This document shows positions 6,731-15,354 of a stretch of 64,000 bases of DNA, piece by piece. A program made the translations under genes and the position numbers. The DNA lies in assembly GCA_036675345.1 (NCBI GenBank), contig JAKFFE010000007.1, positions 4,606-68,605 on the forward strand, in the 5' to 3' direction. Within the stretch, counting starts at the first letter, position 1; every line of letters begins with the position of its first letter. A model generated the notes under the pieces. It saw only the letters and a list, made by a program, of their open reading frames with translations. It was not told the origin of the DNA and ran no database searches. The DNA is from JALYOC01 sp036675345 (GTDB lineage: Bacteria; Myxococcota; Myxococcia; Myxococcales; Myxococcaceae).

Positions 6731-8884
6731 ATGCGCCTCGCTCGACTTCGCTGCCTGCCCCTCGCGCTCCTCCTGCTGGGGAGCACTCCTGCGTTCGCGC
6801 AGATCGACCGGGCCCCCCAGCCCATCGACCTGGAACCCAACAGCGGGTCCTACGAGGAGGAGGCGGAGCAGCCGGAGGAGGAGGTGATCCGCCAGGAGGT
6901 CCCCGCCCGCCCGGTGCGCGCCTCCCCGCCGGTTCCCGAAGTCCGGCCGGCCGCCTCCACGCCGCTCCGGACGCCGGCGGGCCCGGTGAAGGCCGCGGAG
7001 AAGACCCCGGCCGCGCCGGCTCCGGTGGTGGCCGCGCGGGTTCCCCCCAAGCCGATCCTGCTGCCCACCAGCTCGGATGCGACCCTGCTGGCCACCTGGG
7101 AGCGGTGGCGCAAGGCGTGGACGGATCTGGATCTGAAGACTGCGGAGACCGCCCAGGAGGAGCTGATCACCCTCAAGGAGGATCTGGGGGTCGAGGATCT
7201 GGAGACCTTCTCCTTCGCCTTTGCCCGCGCCTCGGAGGTCAAGCTGCTGGCCAACGACCCGCTGGCCTCCCTATCGCTGGCGCAGGCCGCGGTGAAGCTG
7301 GCGCCGGATCTTCCCAGCTCGCATCTGGCGCTGGCGCGGTCCCAGTTCGCGGTGGATGCCGCCGCCTTCGGTGAGTACGTCGGGTCGGTCCAGAACGGGT
7401 TGGCCGCGATGCTGCGGGATCCCCGCTACCGGCGCCCGGTGCTGGCGGATCTGGCCTCGGCGGTGATCTTCGCCCTGCTGGCCACCGCCCTGACCGTGAC
7501 CTTGGTGCTGTTCCTGCGCAAGGTCCGTTACTTCCTGCACGACTTCCACCACCTGTTTCCCCGGTCCGCCGCCCGCTGGCAGTCGCTGGCGATCGCCGGG
7601 CTGCTGCTGTCCTTGCCGATCGTGTTCCGGCTGGGGCTGACCCCGATCCTGCTGGTGCTGTTCGCCGCGGTGGTGCTGTACCTCTCGGTGGTCGAGCGGA
7701 TCGTGGCCGCGGCCCTGATCGCCCTGCTGGGGGTGCTGCCCCTGTTGGCCGGGGTGGCGGTGGAGCAGACCGCGTTTGCCGGCACGGTGGCCGAGGATCT
7801 CCAGCGGCTGGAGCGGGGCGGAGACGCCGCGGAGGAGGCGGCGGCGCGGCTGACCCATCGCCACCTCAAGGAGCAGCCCGTCTTCCCCGAGCTGTTCGCC
7901 CTGGCCCGCTATGAGCTGCGGCGCGGGAAGCTGGACGCGGCGGTGACCCACTTCAAGGCGGCGGCCGCCCTGCGCACCAACGACGCGCGGCTGCTGACCA
8001 ACCTGGGCAACGCGATGATGGCCCAGGGGGATCCGGAGGGCGCCGCGGAGATGTACAAGTCGGCGACCCAGGCGGATCCCACCCTGGCCGCGCCGCTGTA
8101 CAACATCTCCCGGCTCTACAACCGGCGCGCCGCCACCGCCCCCGACGAACAGGTGGGCGGCGAGTTGGACAAGGCGCTGACCGCGATCACCACCGCGCAG
8201 AAGCTGGACGCGTCCCTGCTGACCCGCAAGGAGCCGCCGGAGGAGAACCTGCTTCACAACCGGCTGCTGATCAGCCCGCCGCTGCCGACCGCGGAGCTGG
8301 CCTCGCTGGCGGTCAGCCCGGAGCGCGGAGACCGGGTCCGGGCCCAGCTGGCGTTGGCGTTGGTGGGGACCGCCGCGGATCCGGTGGCCAGCGTGTATCC
8401 GGCGCTGGCCGCGCTGCTGCTGCTGGGGCTGGGCCTCACCGCGCCGCGGCTGGGCTCCTCCCGGGCCTGCGAGAAGTGCGGTCGGGCGGTGTGCCGCCGC
8501 TGCGACCCCGAGCTGGGGATGGGCAGCCAGCTGTGCAACCAGTGCGTGAACGTGTTTGCCCGCAAGGGGGTGGTGCCGCCCCCGGTGAAGGTCCGCAAGC
8601 AGCTGGAGGTGGATCGCTACCAGGGCCGGATGAACCGCTTCTCCTATCTGTTCGGGTTGATCTGTTCGGGCGCCGGGCACCTGTTCAGCGGGCTGCCGAT
8701 CCGCGGCGCGCTGTACGTGTTCTGCTTCCTGTTCCTGGTGTTCAACGTCTTCTTCCGGGTGGGGATCCTGCGCCCGCCGTTCGGGTCGCTGCCGATGCTG
8801 ATGCGGCTGGCGCCGGTCGGCGTGGCGTTCCTGCTCCTCTACCTGCTGTCCCTGCGCGGCTTGTACAAGCGCCAGACCGAGTAA
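6731..8884 (+). CDS. TPR and zinc-finger multi-pass membrane protein
   Basis: 717 residues. ATG 6731 gives a clean signal peptide (MRLARLRCLPLALLLLG, cut near AFAQ). Domains in order: a Pro/Glu-rich low-complexity stretch (25-110), a helical region, hydrophobic segments near 237-262 and 285-345, then TPR-like repeats at about 380-480 (AVTHFKAAAALRTNDARLLT and GAAEMYKSATQADPT). Another membrane helix (553-572) precedes a cysteine cluster at 580-605 (CEKCGRAVCRRC, then CNQC) that should bind zinc. Two or three more membrane helices finish the protein. This arrangement is familiar from myxobacterial TPR proteins of unknown role. The DUF4388 gene starts 8 bases downstream. Confidence 0.8.
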   Translation: MRLARLRCLPLALLLLGSTPAFAQIDRAPQPIDLEPNSGSYEEEAEQPEEEVIRQEVPARPVRASPPVPEVRPAASTPLRTPAGPVKAAEKTPAAPAPVVAARVPPKPILLPTSSDATLLATWERWRKAWTDLDLKTAETAQEELITLKEDLGVEDLETFSFAFARASEVKLLANDPLASLSLAQAAVKLAPDLPSSHLALARSQFAVDAAAFGEYVGSVQNGLAAMLRDPRYRRPVLADLASAVIFALLATALTVTLVLFLRKVRYFLHDFHHLFPRSAARWQSLAIAGLLLSLPIVFRLGLTPILLVLFAAVVLYLSVVERIVAAALIALLGVLPLLAGVAVEQTAFAGTVAEDLQRLERGGDAAEEAAARLTHRHLKEQPVFPELFALARYELRRGKLDAAVTHFKAAAALRTNDARLLTNLGNAMMAQGDPEGAAEMYKSATQADPTLAAPLYNISRLYNRRAATAPDEQVGGELDKALTAITTAQKLDASLLTRKEPPEENLLHNRLLISPPLPTAELASLAVSPERGDRVRAQLALALVGTAADPVASVYPALAALLLLGLGLTAPRLGSSRACEKCGRAVCRRCDPELGMGSQLCNQCVNVFARKGVVPPPVKVRKQLEVDRYQGRMNRFSYLFGLICSGAGHLFSGLPIRGALYVFCFLFLVFNVFFRVGILRPPFGSLPMLMRLAPVGVAFLLLYLLSLRGLYKRQTE

Positions 8885-8892
8885 CCCAGGCC

Positions 8893-10098
8893 ATGGCCCT
8901 CAAAGGCACCCTCAAGGACTTCGGTATCGCCGACATCCTGCAGCTGATCGGTCAGCAGCAGAAGACCGGCATCCTCTTCCTGCGCGCCAAGGAGCAGGAG
9001 GTCCAGGTCGGCTTCAAGGACGGCAGCATCGTCAAGGCGGAGAGCACCACCCGCAAGAAGAAGGACCTGATCGGCAACATGCTGGTGCGGGCGGAGGTGA
9101 TCACCGAGGCCCAGCTCAACGGCGCCCTGGACGCCCAGCGACGCACCCTCAAGCGGCTGGGGGATGTGCTGGTCACCTCCAAGATGATCACCCCCGAGCG
9201 CTTCCGGGAGATGATCCAGCTGCAGGCCACCGAGACCCTGTACCGGCTGTTCTCCTGGAAGTCCGGCACCTACGAGTTCGAGCAGGGGTCGGTGGAGGTG
9301 GAGGGGGACACCATCACCCCCTTGCGCGCCGAGTCGGTGCTGATGGAGGGCTTCCGGATCGTCGACGAGTGGCCGGTGATCAAGAAGACGATCAGCCGCT
9401 ACGACATGACCTTCGAGCGGCAGAAGGACCTGCCGCCGCCCCGCGCCCAGAAGGACGCCTTCGACTCCGCGCTGGACGACGTGTTCGGCGACGCCCCGCT
9501 GGAGGGGCCGATCAAGGAGAAGAAGAAGGACGAGAACAAGGGCGAGTTCCGCTCCATCTCCGACAACGAGCGGGTGGTGTTCAACCTGGTCCGCCCGGGG
9601 CTGGACGTGCGCAAGCTGGCGGACCTCTCCTGCCTGGGCGAGTTCGAGACCTGCAAGGCGCTCTGCAACCTGGTCAATCTGGAGTACCTGCGGGCGGTGT
9701 ACCCGCAAGGGAAGGCCGCCTCCCTGGATGGCTCGGCCCCGCTGCTGGAGCGGGTGGTGGGCGCGGTGGGCCGGCTGGTGGTCAGCATGGTGGTGTTGCT
9801 GGCGCTGGGGTTTGTGATCTCCCGGGTGGACTTCGAGTCGGTCAGCTTCGGCAGCAGTCCTTCGTCCGGGTATGCGGATCCGGCCACCCAGCACTTCATC
9901 TCGCGGGCGCAGGTCAGCCGGATCCAGGCGGCGTTGGAGGTGTACCGGCTGGAGAAGGGGGAGACCCCGGAGAAGCTGGAGGCGTTGGTGGAGACCGGGC
10001 TGCTGTCCCGCGAAGACCTGCGCTACCCCTGGCGCGAGCCCTACTATTACCGCCGCGTCTCTCCGGCGAAGTTCGTGCTGCTGGCGCCGCTGCGCTGA
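8893..10098 (+). CDS. DUF4388 (PATAN) protein with membrane anchor and pseudopilin-like tail
   Basis: 401 residues. The N-terminus MALKGTLKDFGIADILQLIG is a textbook DUF4388/PATAN domain, a module of delta-proteobacterial signalling and gliding-regulator proteins; it runs to about residue 110 and is followed by a helical region and a charged linker (GPIKEKKKDENKGEF). A winged-helix-like block lies around 220-275 (NERVVFNLVRPGLDVRKLAD). A membrane helix at about 287-313 is followed by an outside domain, SRIQAALEVYRLEKGETPE and YPWREPYYYRRV, that resembles the C-terminal half of GspG-type major pseudopilins. The function is unknown; cytoplasmic sensing linked to a periplasmic domain is an inference. 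Confidence 0.85.
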   Translation: MALKGTLKDFGIADILQLIGQQQKTGILFLRAKEQEVQVGFKDGSIVKAESTTRKKKDLIGNMLVRAEVITEAQLNGALDAQRRTLKRLGDVLVTSKMITPERFREMIQLQATETLYRLFSWKSGTYEFEQGSVEVEGDTITPLRAESVLMEGFRIVDEWPVIKKTISRYDMTFERQKDLPPPRAQKDAFDSALDDVFGDAPLEGPIKEKKKDENKGEFRSISDNERVVFNLVRPGLDVRKLADLSCLGEFETCKALCNLVNLEYLRAVYPQGKAASLDGSAPLLERVVGAVGRLVVSMVVLLALGFVISRVDFESVSFGSSPSSGYADPATQHFISRAQVSRIQAALEVYRLEKGETPEKLEALVETGLLSREDLRYPWREPYYYRRVSPAKFVLLAPLR

Positions 10099-10227
10099 CG
10101 GCAGGGACTCGCCGCGTTAGGCTTCTGTCCGCCCGCCCAGCAGGCGAGGGGACGGGGGACCCTTGCATCCGTCGCTGCACGACGAATGGTAGGGGGGCGT
10201 CCCACACAAGCGAGGAAGAGACCACGT

Positions 10228-11241
10228 TTGCCATCCACCACCGCTGAGACCCAGGACGTCGCCACCGCCAAGCTGGACGTGGGTGACAACGAGATCGCCC
10301 AGTCGCTGTATGGCGGTCAGAACGAACACTTACGGTTGATCGAGCGCCGGCTTGGGGTCCGGATCGGCCAGCGGGGCACGGAGCTGCATGTCACCGGCCC
10401 CTCCGACGCGGTGGCGTTCGCCACCCGGCTGTTGGAGCAGCTGGAGGAGATCCTGCGGGCGGGAAAGTCCGTCTACAAGGACGACGTGGAGCAGGCGATC
10501 AAGGTCCTGGGGCGCGGAGGTGCGGAGACCCTCAAGGACGTGTTCATGGGAGCGGTGCTGCGCGGCTCCCGGCGGAACATTGCCCCCAAGAGCCTCAACC
10601 AGAAGCGCTACGTGGAGTCGATCCGCAACCACGACATCGTGTTCGGGGTGGGCCCGGCCGGCACCGGCAAGACCTACCTGGCGATGGCGATGGCGGTGTC
10701 CTACCTGCAGGACAAGAAGGTGAAGCGGATCATCCTCTGCCGTCCGGCGGTGGAGGCGGGCGAGAAGCTGGGGTTCCTTCCCGGTGATCTGGCGGAGAAG
10801 GTCAATCCCTACCTGCGGCCGCTGTACGACGCGCTCCACGACATGATGGACACCGAGCGGGCCGAGTCGCTGATCGAGTCCGGGACGGTGGAGGTGGCCC
10901 CGCTGGCCTTCATGCGCGGCCGGACCCTCAATGACGCCTTCGTGATCCTGGACGAGGCCCAGAACACCACCGTGGAGCAGATGAAGATGTTCCTCACCCG
11001 CCTCGGCTACAACAGCAAGGCGGTGGTGACCGGGGACGTGACCCAGGTGGACCTGCCGGTGGGCAAGCTGTCCGGCCTCCACCACGCGCGCAGCATCCTC
11101 CAGGACGTGGAGGGGCTGGAGTTCGTGAACTTCACCGACGTGGACGTGGTCCGTCACCCGCTGGTGCAGGAGGTGATCAAGGCCTACGAACGCGCCGAGG
11201 CCGCCAAACTGGCGGGCACCCCCTCCGGTACGCAGCCGTAG
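10228..11241 (+). CDS. phoH: PhoH-family ATPase
   Basis: 337 residues from TTG 10228, which has GAGGAAG nine bases upstream; an in-frame ATG at 10186 would add 14 residues but lacks a clear ribosome-binding site. The Walker A is GVGPAGTGKTYLAM, the Walker B is FVILDEAQNTT, and CRPAVEAGEKLGFLPGD is a PhoH signature. An N-terminal KH-like segment lies before the ATPase (RRLGVRIGQRGTELHVTG). PhoH proteins are ATP-dependent RNA-linked enzymes. The downstream order phoH, 7TM-HD, ybeY is conserved in many bacteria and points to rRNA maturation and RNA quality control. Confidence 0.92.
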   Translation: MPSTTAETQDVATAKLDVGDNEIAQSLYGGQNEHLRLIERRLGVRIGQRGTELHVTGPSDAVAFATRLLEQLEEILRAGKSVYKDDVEQAIKVLGRGGAETLKDVFMGAVLRGSRRNIAPKSLNQKRYVESIRNHDIVFGVGPAGTGKTYLAMAMAVSYLQDKKVKRIILCRPAVEAGEKLGFLPGDLAEKVNPYLRPLYDALHDMMDTERAESLIESGTVEVAPLAFMRGRTLNDAFVILDEAQNTTVEQMKMFLTRLGYNSKAVVTGDVTQVDLPVGKLSGLHHARSILQDVEGLEFVNFTDVDVVRHPLVQEVIKAYERAEAAKLAGTPSGTQP

Positions 11242-11260
11242 ACCGGGTAGCCAGCCGTGG

Positions 11261-11287
11261 GCGCAGGTGGGTGTCCTCCCACCGCGC
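11261..11287 (+). terminator. GC-rich hairpin after phoH
   Basis: GCGC-A-GGTGGG pairs with CCCACC-GCGC around TGTCCT: a ten-pair stem with one bulge. There is no T-run. It lies between the phoH stop and the next promoter. Confidence 0.4.
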
Positions 11288-11292
11288 GCTGC

Positions 11293-11321
11293 TTGAAAGG
11301 ACGGTCCTTGGCCTTTAGGGT
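11293..11321 (+). promoter_or_regulatory. Promoter of the 7TM-HD gene
   Basis: TTGAAA at 11293-11298, a 17-base spacer, then TAGGGT at 11316-11321. The ATG follows at 11333, so the leader would be about five bases. Confidence 0.6.
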
Positions 11322-11332
11322 GCCCCTCTTCG

Positions 11333-13828
11333 ATGACTGAACCCAGGACCCCAGAGGGCGGCCCGCCGCAGCAACGCACCCCGCTGGACGCGCTCCTGGA
11401 GCGGCTGCAGTTCCCCGCCGGGGTGACCGCCCGGCTGGGAAACCTGGTGATGCTGGCGGTGATCTCGATCGCCGCCGCCTTCGTGCTCTCCCCGGGGCTG
11501 CTGGGCCAGAACGTCCCCGAGCTGACCGCGGAGGATGTGGGCAAGCCCTACCGGGCCAGCTCCGCCTCCGGATTCAAGGCGGATCGCGACTACGAGATCG
11601 AGAACCAGTCGATGACCGGCCAACGCCAGAAGGAGGCGAGGGCGGCGATCCGGCCGGTGTACGACCTCAACCCCGCGGTGCGCACCCAGCTGGATCAGGC
11701 GGTGATCTCCGCCTTCACCCGGATGCGGGAGATCGCCGCCACCCCGGTGGAACCCCCCGAGCCGGAGGTGGTGGAGACGCCCCCGCCGGGAAAGCGCGGA
11801 CCCAAGCTGGCGGCCCCGCCCCCGCTCTCCGCCGAGGAGCAGAAGCAGCTGCTGGATCAGCGCCTGCTGGAGGCCCGGTCGGACTTCGAGCAGCGGCTGT
11901 TCGGGGCCGGGGTGGAGGGGGTGCTGGAGGCGGAGGACTTCCAGGCGATGGCCGACGCGCGCTTTGCCCCCAGCGTGGAGCAGGGGGTCCGGCTGCTGCT
12001 GGAGCGTGGCTACGCCTTCCCGATCGTCGCCGGCCGGGACGAGCTGGAGCGGGATGGGACCTTGCTGATCACGGTCCGGGATCTCAAGGCCCAGACCGAA
12101 CTGCAGCGCAGCGTGGTGGCGCCCTCGGTGCTGGATCTGAAGGAGGCCCACGGGGAGCTGGACCGCTTCGCCTCGGTGCCCGGGAACCTGCTGCCGGATC
12201 AGCCGGCCACCCTGCGCCGGGCCGCGCTGCGGACCGCCAAGCGGCTGCTGCGCCCCAACGTCACGGTGAACATCGCCGAGACCGAGGCCCGGCGGAAGCG
12301 CGCCACCGACGGGGTGAAGCCGGCGGTGATCACCGTCAAGAAGGGCCAGAAGGTGATCGGGGACGGGGAGCTGATCAACGAGACCCACCTGGTGATCGCC
12401 CATGGGATCCGGGCCCAGACCCGGCGGCTGGACCTGTTCCAGATCCAGGTCGGCGGGGCGGGGATGATTGCCCTGCTGATCGGCGCCGCCTACGTCTTCC
12501 ACCGCGCCGCCTTCCGCCGCTTCAAGCCCACCCGCAAGGACGCGGTGCTGCTGGGCAGCCTGCTGCTGGTGCTGCTGGGCTTTCTGCAGCTGTGGATCAG
12601 CATCTCGGATGCGATCCACGACCGCTACAGCGGCATCCCCTCCGAGGCCCTGTACTACGCGGTGCCGGTGGCGGCGGGCGCGATGCTGGTCCGCTTCATC
12701 CTCGCCCAGGAGCTGGCGCTGTTCTTCGCCATCGTCTTCTCCGCGCTGGCCGGGGTGATGCTGAGCAACTCGCTGTCCTTCACCGTCTTCACCCTGATCG
12801 GCTCGCTGGTGGCGGCGGACCGGATCACCCGGGCCAAGGATCGGGTGGGGATCTTCAAGGCCGGGGTGGCGGCGGGGGTGGTGAACCTGTTCGCGGTGAT
12901 GGCGCTGGCCCTGGCGGAGGGCAAGGGGCTGACCAGCGAGACGCTGCTGACCTCCGCCTTCGCGTTCCTGGGCACCGCGCTGTTCGTGCCGGTGACGGTG
13001 ATGGCCCTGACCCCGCTGGTGGAGGTGGCCTTCGGCTACGCCTCGGACATCAAGCTGCTGGAGCTGGCCAACCTCAACCACCCGGCGCTCAAGGAGCTGA
13101 TCGTCCAGGCCCCGGGCACCTACCACCACTCGATCATCATCGGGTCGCTGGTGGAGAACGCCGCCGAGTCGATCGGTGCCAACCCGCTGCTGGCGCGGAC
13201 CTGCGCCTACTACCACGACATCGGCAAGGGTCGGAACCCGCTCTTCTTCGGTGAGAACCAGAAGGGGGAGAACCGCCACGACGCGCTGGCGCCCTCGATG
13301 AGCGCGGTGATCATCAAGCGCCACGTCACCGAGGGGATGGAGATGGCCCGCCAGTACCGGCTGCCCAAGCTGGTGGCGGACGCCATCCCCCAGCACCACG
13401 GCACCCGGCTGGTGGGCTACTTCTTCCACAAGGCGGTCAAGGAGCAGGAGGGGAAGGAGAATCCCCAGCCGATCGACGAGAGCATCTTCCGCTACCCCGG
13501 CCCCAAACCGCAGTTCCAGGAGGCGGCACTGGTGATGATCGCCGACGCGGTGGAGGCCTCCACCCGGGCGATGCCCGATCCCACCAGCGCCAAGCTGCAG
13601 GCCCAGGTGCAGAAGATCATCAACCTGATCTTCTCCGAGGGGCAGCTGGACGAGTGCGATCTGACCTTGCGGGACCTGACCCTGGTGGCCCGGTCCTTCC
13701 TCCACACCCTGGAGGGCATCTACCACACCCGCCCGGAGTACCCGCCCGGAGCGCTGATGGTGGGGCGGCACGGCGAGGTGATGGGCACCACCACCAGCGA
13801 ACCGCGAAGGACGACCGGGTCCGCATAG
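11333..13828 (+). CDS. pgpH: 7TM-HD (PgpH-type) HDIG-domain phosphohydrolase
   Basis: 831 residues, usual for the family. After a first membrane helix (LGNLVMLAVISIAAAFVLSP) there is a long extracytoplasmic 7TM-HDED domain up to about 360. A block of seven membrane helices follows (about 365-560), then a cytoplasmic HD domain. The HD residues are visible: TYHHSIIIGSLVENAAE, CAYYHDIGKG, a His in KRHVTEG and PQHHGT. Family members degrade cyclic di-AMP to pApA. Whether this organism makes c-di-AMP cannot be judged here, so the substrate is uncertain. It is the central gene of the phoH-ybeY neighbourhood. Confidence 0.92.
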   Translation: MTEPRTPEGGPPQQRTPLDALLERLQFPAGVTARLGNLVMLAVISIAAAFVLSPGLLGQNVPELTAEDVGKPYRASSASGFKADRDYEIENQSMTGQRQKEARAAIRPVYDLNPAVRTQLDQAVISAFTRMREIAATPVEPPEPEVVETPPPGKRGPKLAAPPPLSAEEQKQLLDQRLLEARSDFEQRLFGAGVEGVLEAEDFQAMADARFAPSVEQGVRLLLERGYAFPIVAGRDELERDGTLLITVRDLKAQTELQRSVVAPSVLDLKEAHGELDRFASVPGNLLPDQPATLRRAALRTAKRLLRPNVTVNIAETEARRKRATDGVKPAVITVKKGQKVIGDGELINETHLVIAHGIRAQTRRLDLFQIQVGGAGMIALLIGAAYVFHRAAFRRFKPTRKDAVLLGSLLLVLLGFLQLWISISDAIHDRYSGIPSEALYYAVPVAAGAMLVRFILAQELALFFAIVFSALAGVMLSNSLSFTVFTLIGSLVAADRITRAKDRVGIFKAGVAAGVVNLFAVMALALAEGKGLTSETLLTSAFAFLGTALFVPVTVMALTPLVEVAFGYASDIKLLELANLNHPALKELIVQAPGTYHHSIIIGSLVENAAESIGANPLLARTCAYYHDIGKGRNPLFFGENQKGENRHDALAPSMSAVIIKRHVTEGMEMARQYRLPKLVADAIPQHHGTRLVGYFFHKAVKEQEGKENPQPIDESIFRYPGPKPQFQEAALVMIADAVEASTRAMPDPTSAKLQAQVQKIINLIFSEGQLDECDLTLRDLTLVARSFLHTLEGIYHTRPEYPPGALMVGRHGEVMGTTTSEPRRTTGSA

Positions 13829-13845
13829 GCTACAACCCGGCGCCG

Positions 13846-14694
13846 ATGCGAATCGTGCGCGGGAAGCTCATCCCCCGGGATGATGGGAAGCGGATTGAAG
13901 AGGTGGTGGGGTTGGCCACCACCGGGACCTCCTCGGTGTCGGTGGCCAAGATGATGGCTCCCCCCGGCTGGACCGAGCCGTACCAGACCCCGGAGTTCGA
14001 CGAGGTGGTGGTCGTCTCCCGGGGCGCGCTCACCCTGCAGATCGGCAAGAAGATCGAGACCATCTCCGCGGGGGAGACCGGGCTGGTCCCCGCCGGGAAG
14101 CGGGTCCAGTACCGCAACGACGGGGCCCGGGCCTGTGAGTACCTCTCGGTGTGCGCTCCCGGGTTCCGCCCGGAGCTGGCGCACATGGAACCGCCCGCGC
14201 CCCGGAATTTGATCTCGCTCACCGTCGGACACAGCCGGGGCAAGAAGCTGGCCGGGCAGGTGGAGACCCTGGCCCACGGCTTTCTGGAGGCGCTGGGGCT
14301 GGAGGACTGCGAGCTGTCGGTCTCGCTGGTGGGGGACCGGGCGATCCGGCGGATCAACCGCACCTGGCGGCAGAAGGATCAGCCCACCGATGTGCTCAGC
14401 TTTCCCGGCGGAGAGGCCCCCCCCGGCGCTCCCGGTCCCCGGCAGCTGGGGGACGTGATCATCTCGGTGGACACCGCGGAGCGGGTGGCCGGCGAAGAGC
14501 GGCGGACGGTGGAGGCGGAGGTGGCGCGCTATCTGGCCCACGGACTGCTGCACCTTTTGGGGCACGACCATCACCAGCCGGGGGAGGCCCGGAAGATGGC
14601 CGCCGCGGAGAACCGGCTGCTGGGGGCGCAGGGAATGCTTCACACCAATGAGGGGATCCGCCCAGTGCCAGGCAGACGCCGGCGGCCGGCTTGA
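13846..14694 (+). CDS. ybeY: Cupin domain fused to endoribonuclease YbeY
   Basis: 282 residues in one uninterrupted frame. Residues 1-115 form a cupin-like barrel (PEFDEVVVVSRGALTLQIG, then GETGLVPAGKRVQYRNDG). About 122-282 is YbeY, with the zinc site in AHGLLHLLGHDHHQPGE (HxxxHxxxxxH) and QPTDVLSFPGG. YbeY trims and checks 16S rRNA and is normally about 150-160 residues. A TTG at the domain junction, before ISLTVGHS, could serve as an internal start making free YbeY. The start at 13846 lies 17 bases after the 7TM-HD stop. Gene order supports the YbeY call; the cupin half is the oddity. Confidence 0.88.
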   Translation: MRIVRGKLIPRDDGKRIEEVVGLATTGTSSVSVAKMMAPPGWTEPYQTPEFDEVVVVSRGALTLQIGKKIETISAGETGLVPAGKRVQYRNDGARACEYLSVCAPGFRPELAHMEPPAPRNLISLTVGHSRGKKLAGQVETLAHGFLEALGLEDCELSVSLVGDRAIRRINRTWRQKDQPTDVLSFPGGEAPPGAPGPRQLGDVIISVDTAERVAGEERRTVEAEVARYLAHGLLHLLGHDHHQPGEARKMAAAENRLLGAQGMLHTNEGIRPVPGRRRRPA

Positions 14695-14727
14695 CTCACC
14701 CGACGCCGGGGCGGGAGTCTAGGCCGC

Positions 14728-15345
14728 ATGAGCCATTGGCCGATCGACCTCGACACCGAGTCCATCCAGTACGAGGGGACCTGGTACACCCGCGATGAGC
14801 TGGCCCGCCGGATCAAGAGCATGCTGGACGCCGGGGACTTCGCGGTCGGCAGACCCAGCGCCGCGCTGGAGGAGCTGACCCTCACCCTGACCGGGCTGCG
14901 GACGGTGGCGTTCAAGATCACCCCGGAGATGGCGGAGGCGATCAACCATGCCGCGGGCCGCCAGGGTCGCACCGTTGGAGGGCTGATCCGGGAGGCGATC
15001 TCCGACTATCTGGGCTTCGCCTCCATGCCCGCCCGAGACGCCGCGCCCATCTCGGCGCGCCCGCCGGAGCGGCATGGCAGGAAGCCCACCGATCCGGAGC
15101 TCCCGGCGGTGACCATCACCCACCCGCCCCCGTTGCCCCCGGACCTCAAGGCCACCCAGCAGATGGTGATCCCGCCCCAGGTGATCGCCGGGCCGGGCGC
15201 GCTCAAGGCGCTGATCCCCTCGGTGGTGGTGGACCGCGCCGCGGTCTCCGAGGACGTCTCCGCGGAGGAGGCCGCCGCCGCGGTCACCCTCAAGCCCAAG
15301 AAGTCCGAGGACGAGCCCGCCGAGCGCAGCTGGTTCGGACGGTAG
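14728..15345 (+). CDS. Ribbon-helix-helix-like hypothetical protein
   Basis: 205 residues. A conserved-looking N-terminal part (MSHWPIDLDTESIQYEGTWY) precedes a segment at about 70-105: VAFKITPEMAEAINHAAGRQ followed by TVGGLIREAISDYLGF. It has the strand-helix-helix pattern of CopG/Arc-type DNA-binding proteins. The remainder is Pro/Ala-rich and probably disordered, ending RSWFGR. No partner toxin is adjacent. A DNA-binding role is inferred from pattern only. The next gene starts nine bases after the stop, so the two may be co-transcribed. Confidence 0.65.
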   Translation: MSHWPIDLDTESIQYEGTWYTRDELARRIKSMLDAGDFAVGRPSAALEELTLTLTGLRTVAFKITPEMAEAINHAAGRQGRTVGGLIREAISDYLGFASMPARDAAPISARPPERHGRKPTDPELPAVTITHPPPLPPDLKATQQMVIPPQVIAGPGALKALIPSVVVDRAAVSEDVSAEEAAAAVTLKPKKSEDEPAERSWFGR

Positions 15346-15354
15346 GACCGCCGG

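Noticed and set aside
10186..10227. ATG 10186 as the phoH start
   Set aside because: It lacks a ribosome-binding site, whereas TTG 10228 has GAGGAAG at the right distance; not firmly excluded.
14691..14720. TTGACT before the 14728 gene as a promoter
   Set aside because: No acceptable -10 at 16-18 bases; the nearest TAGGCC is 23 bases away.
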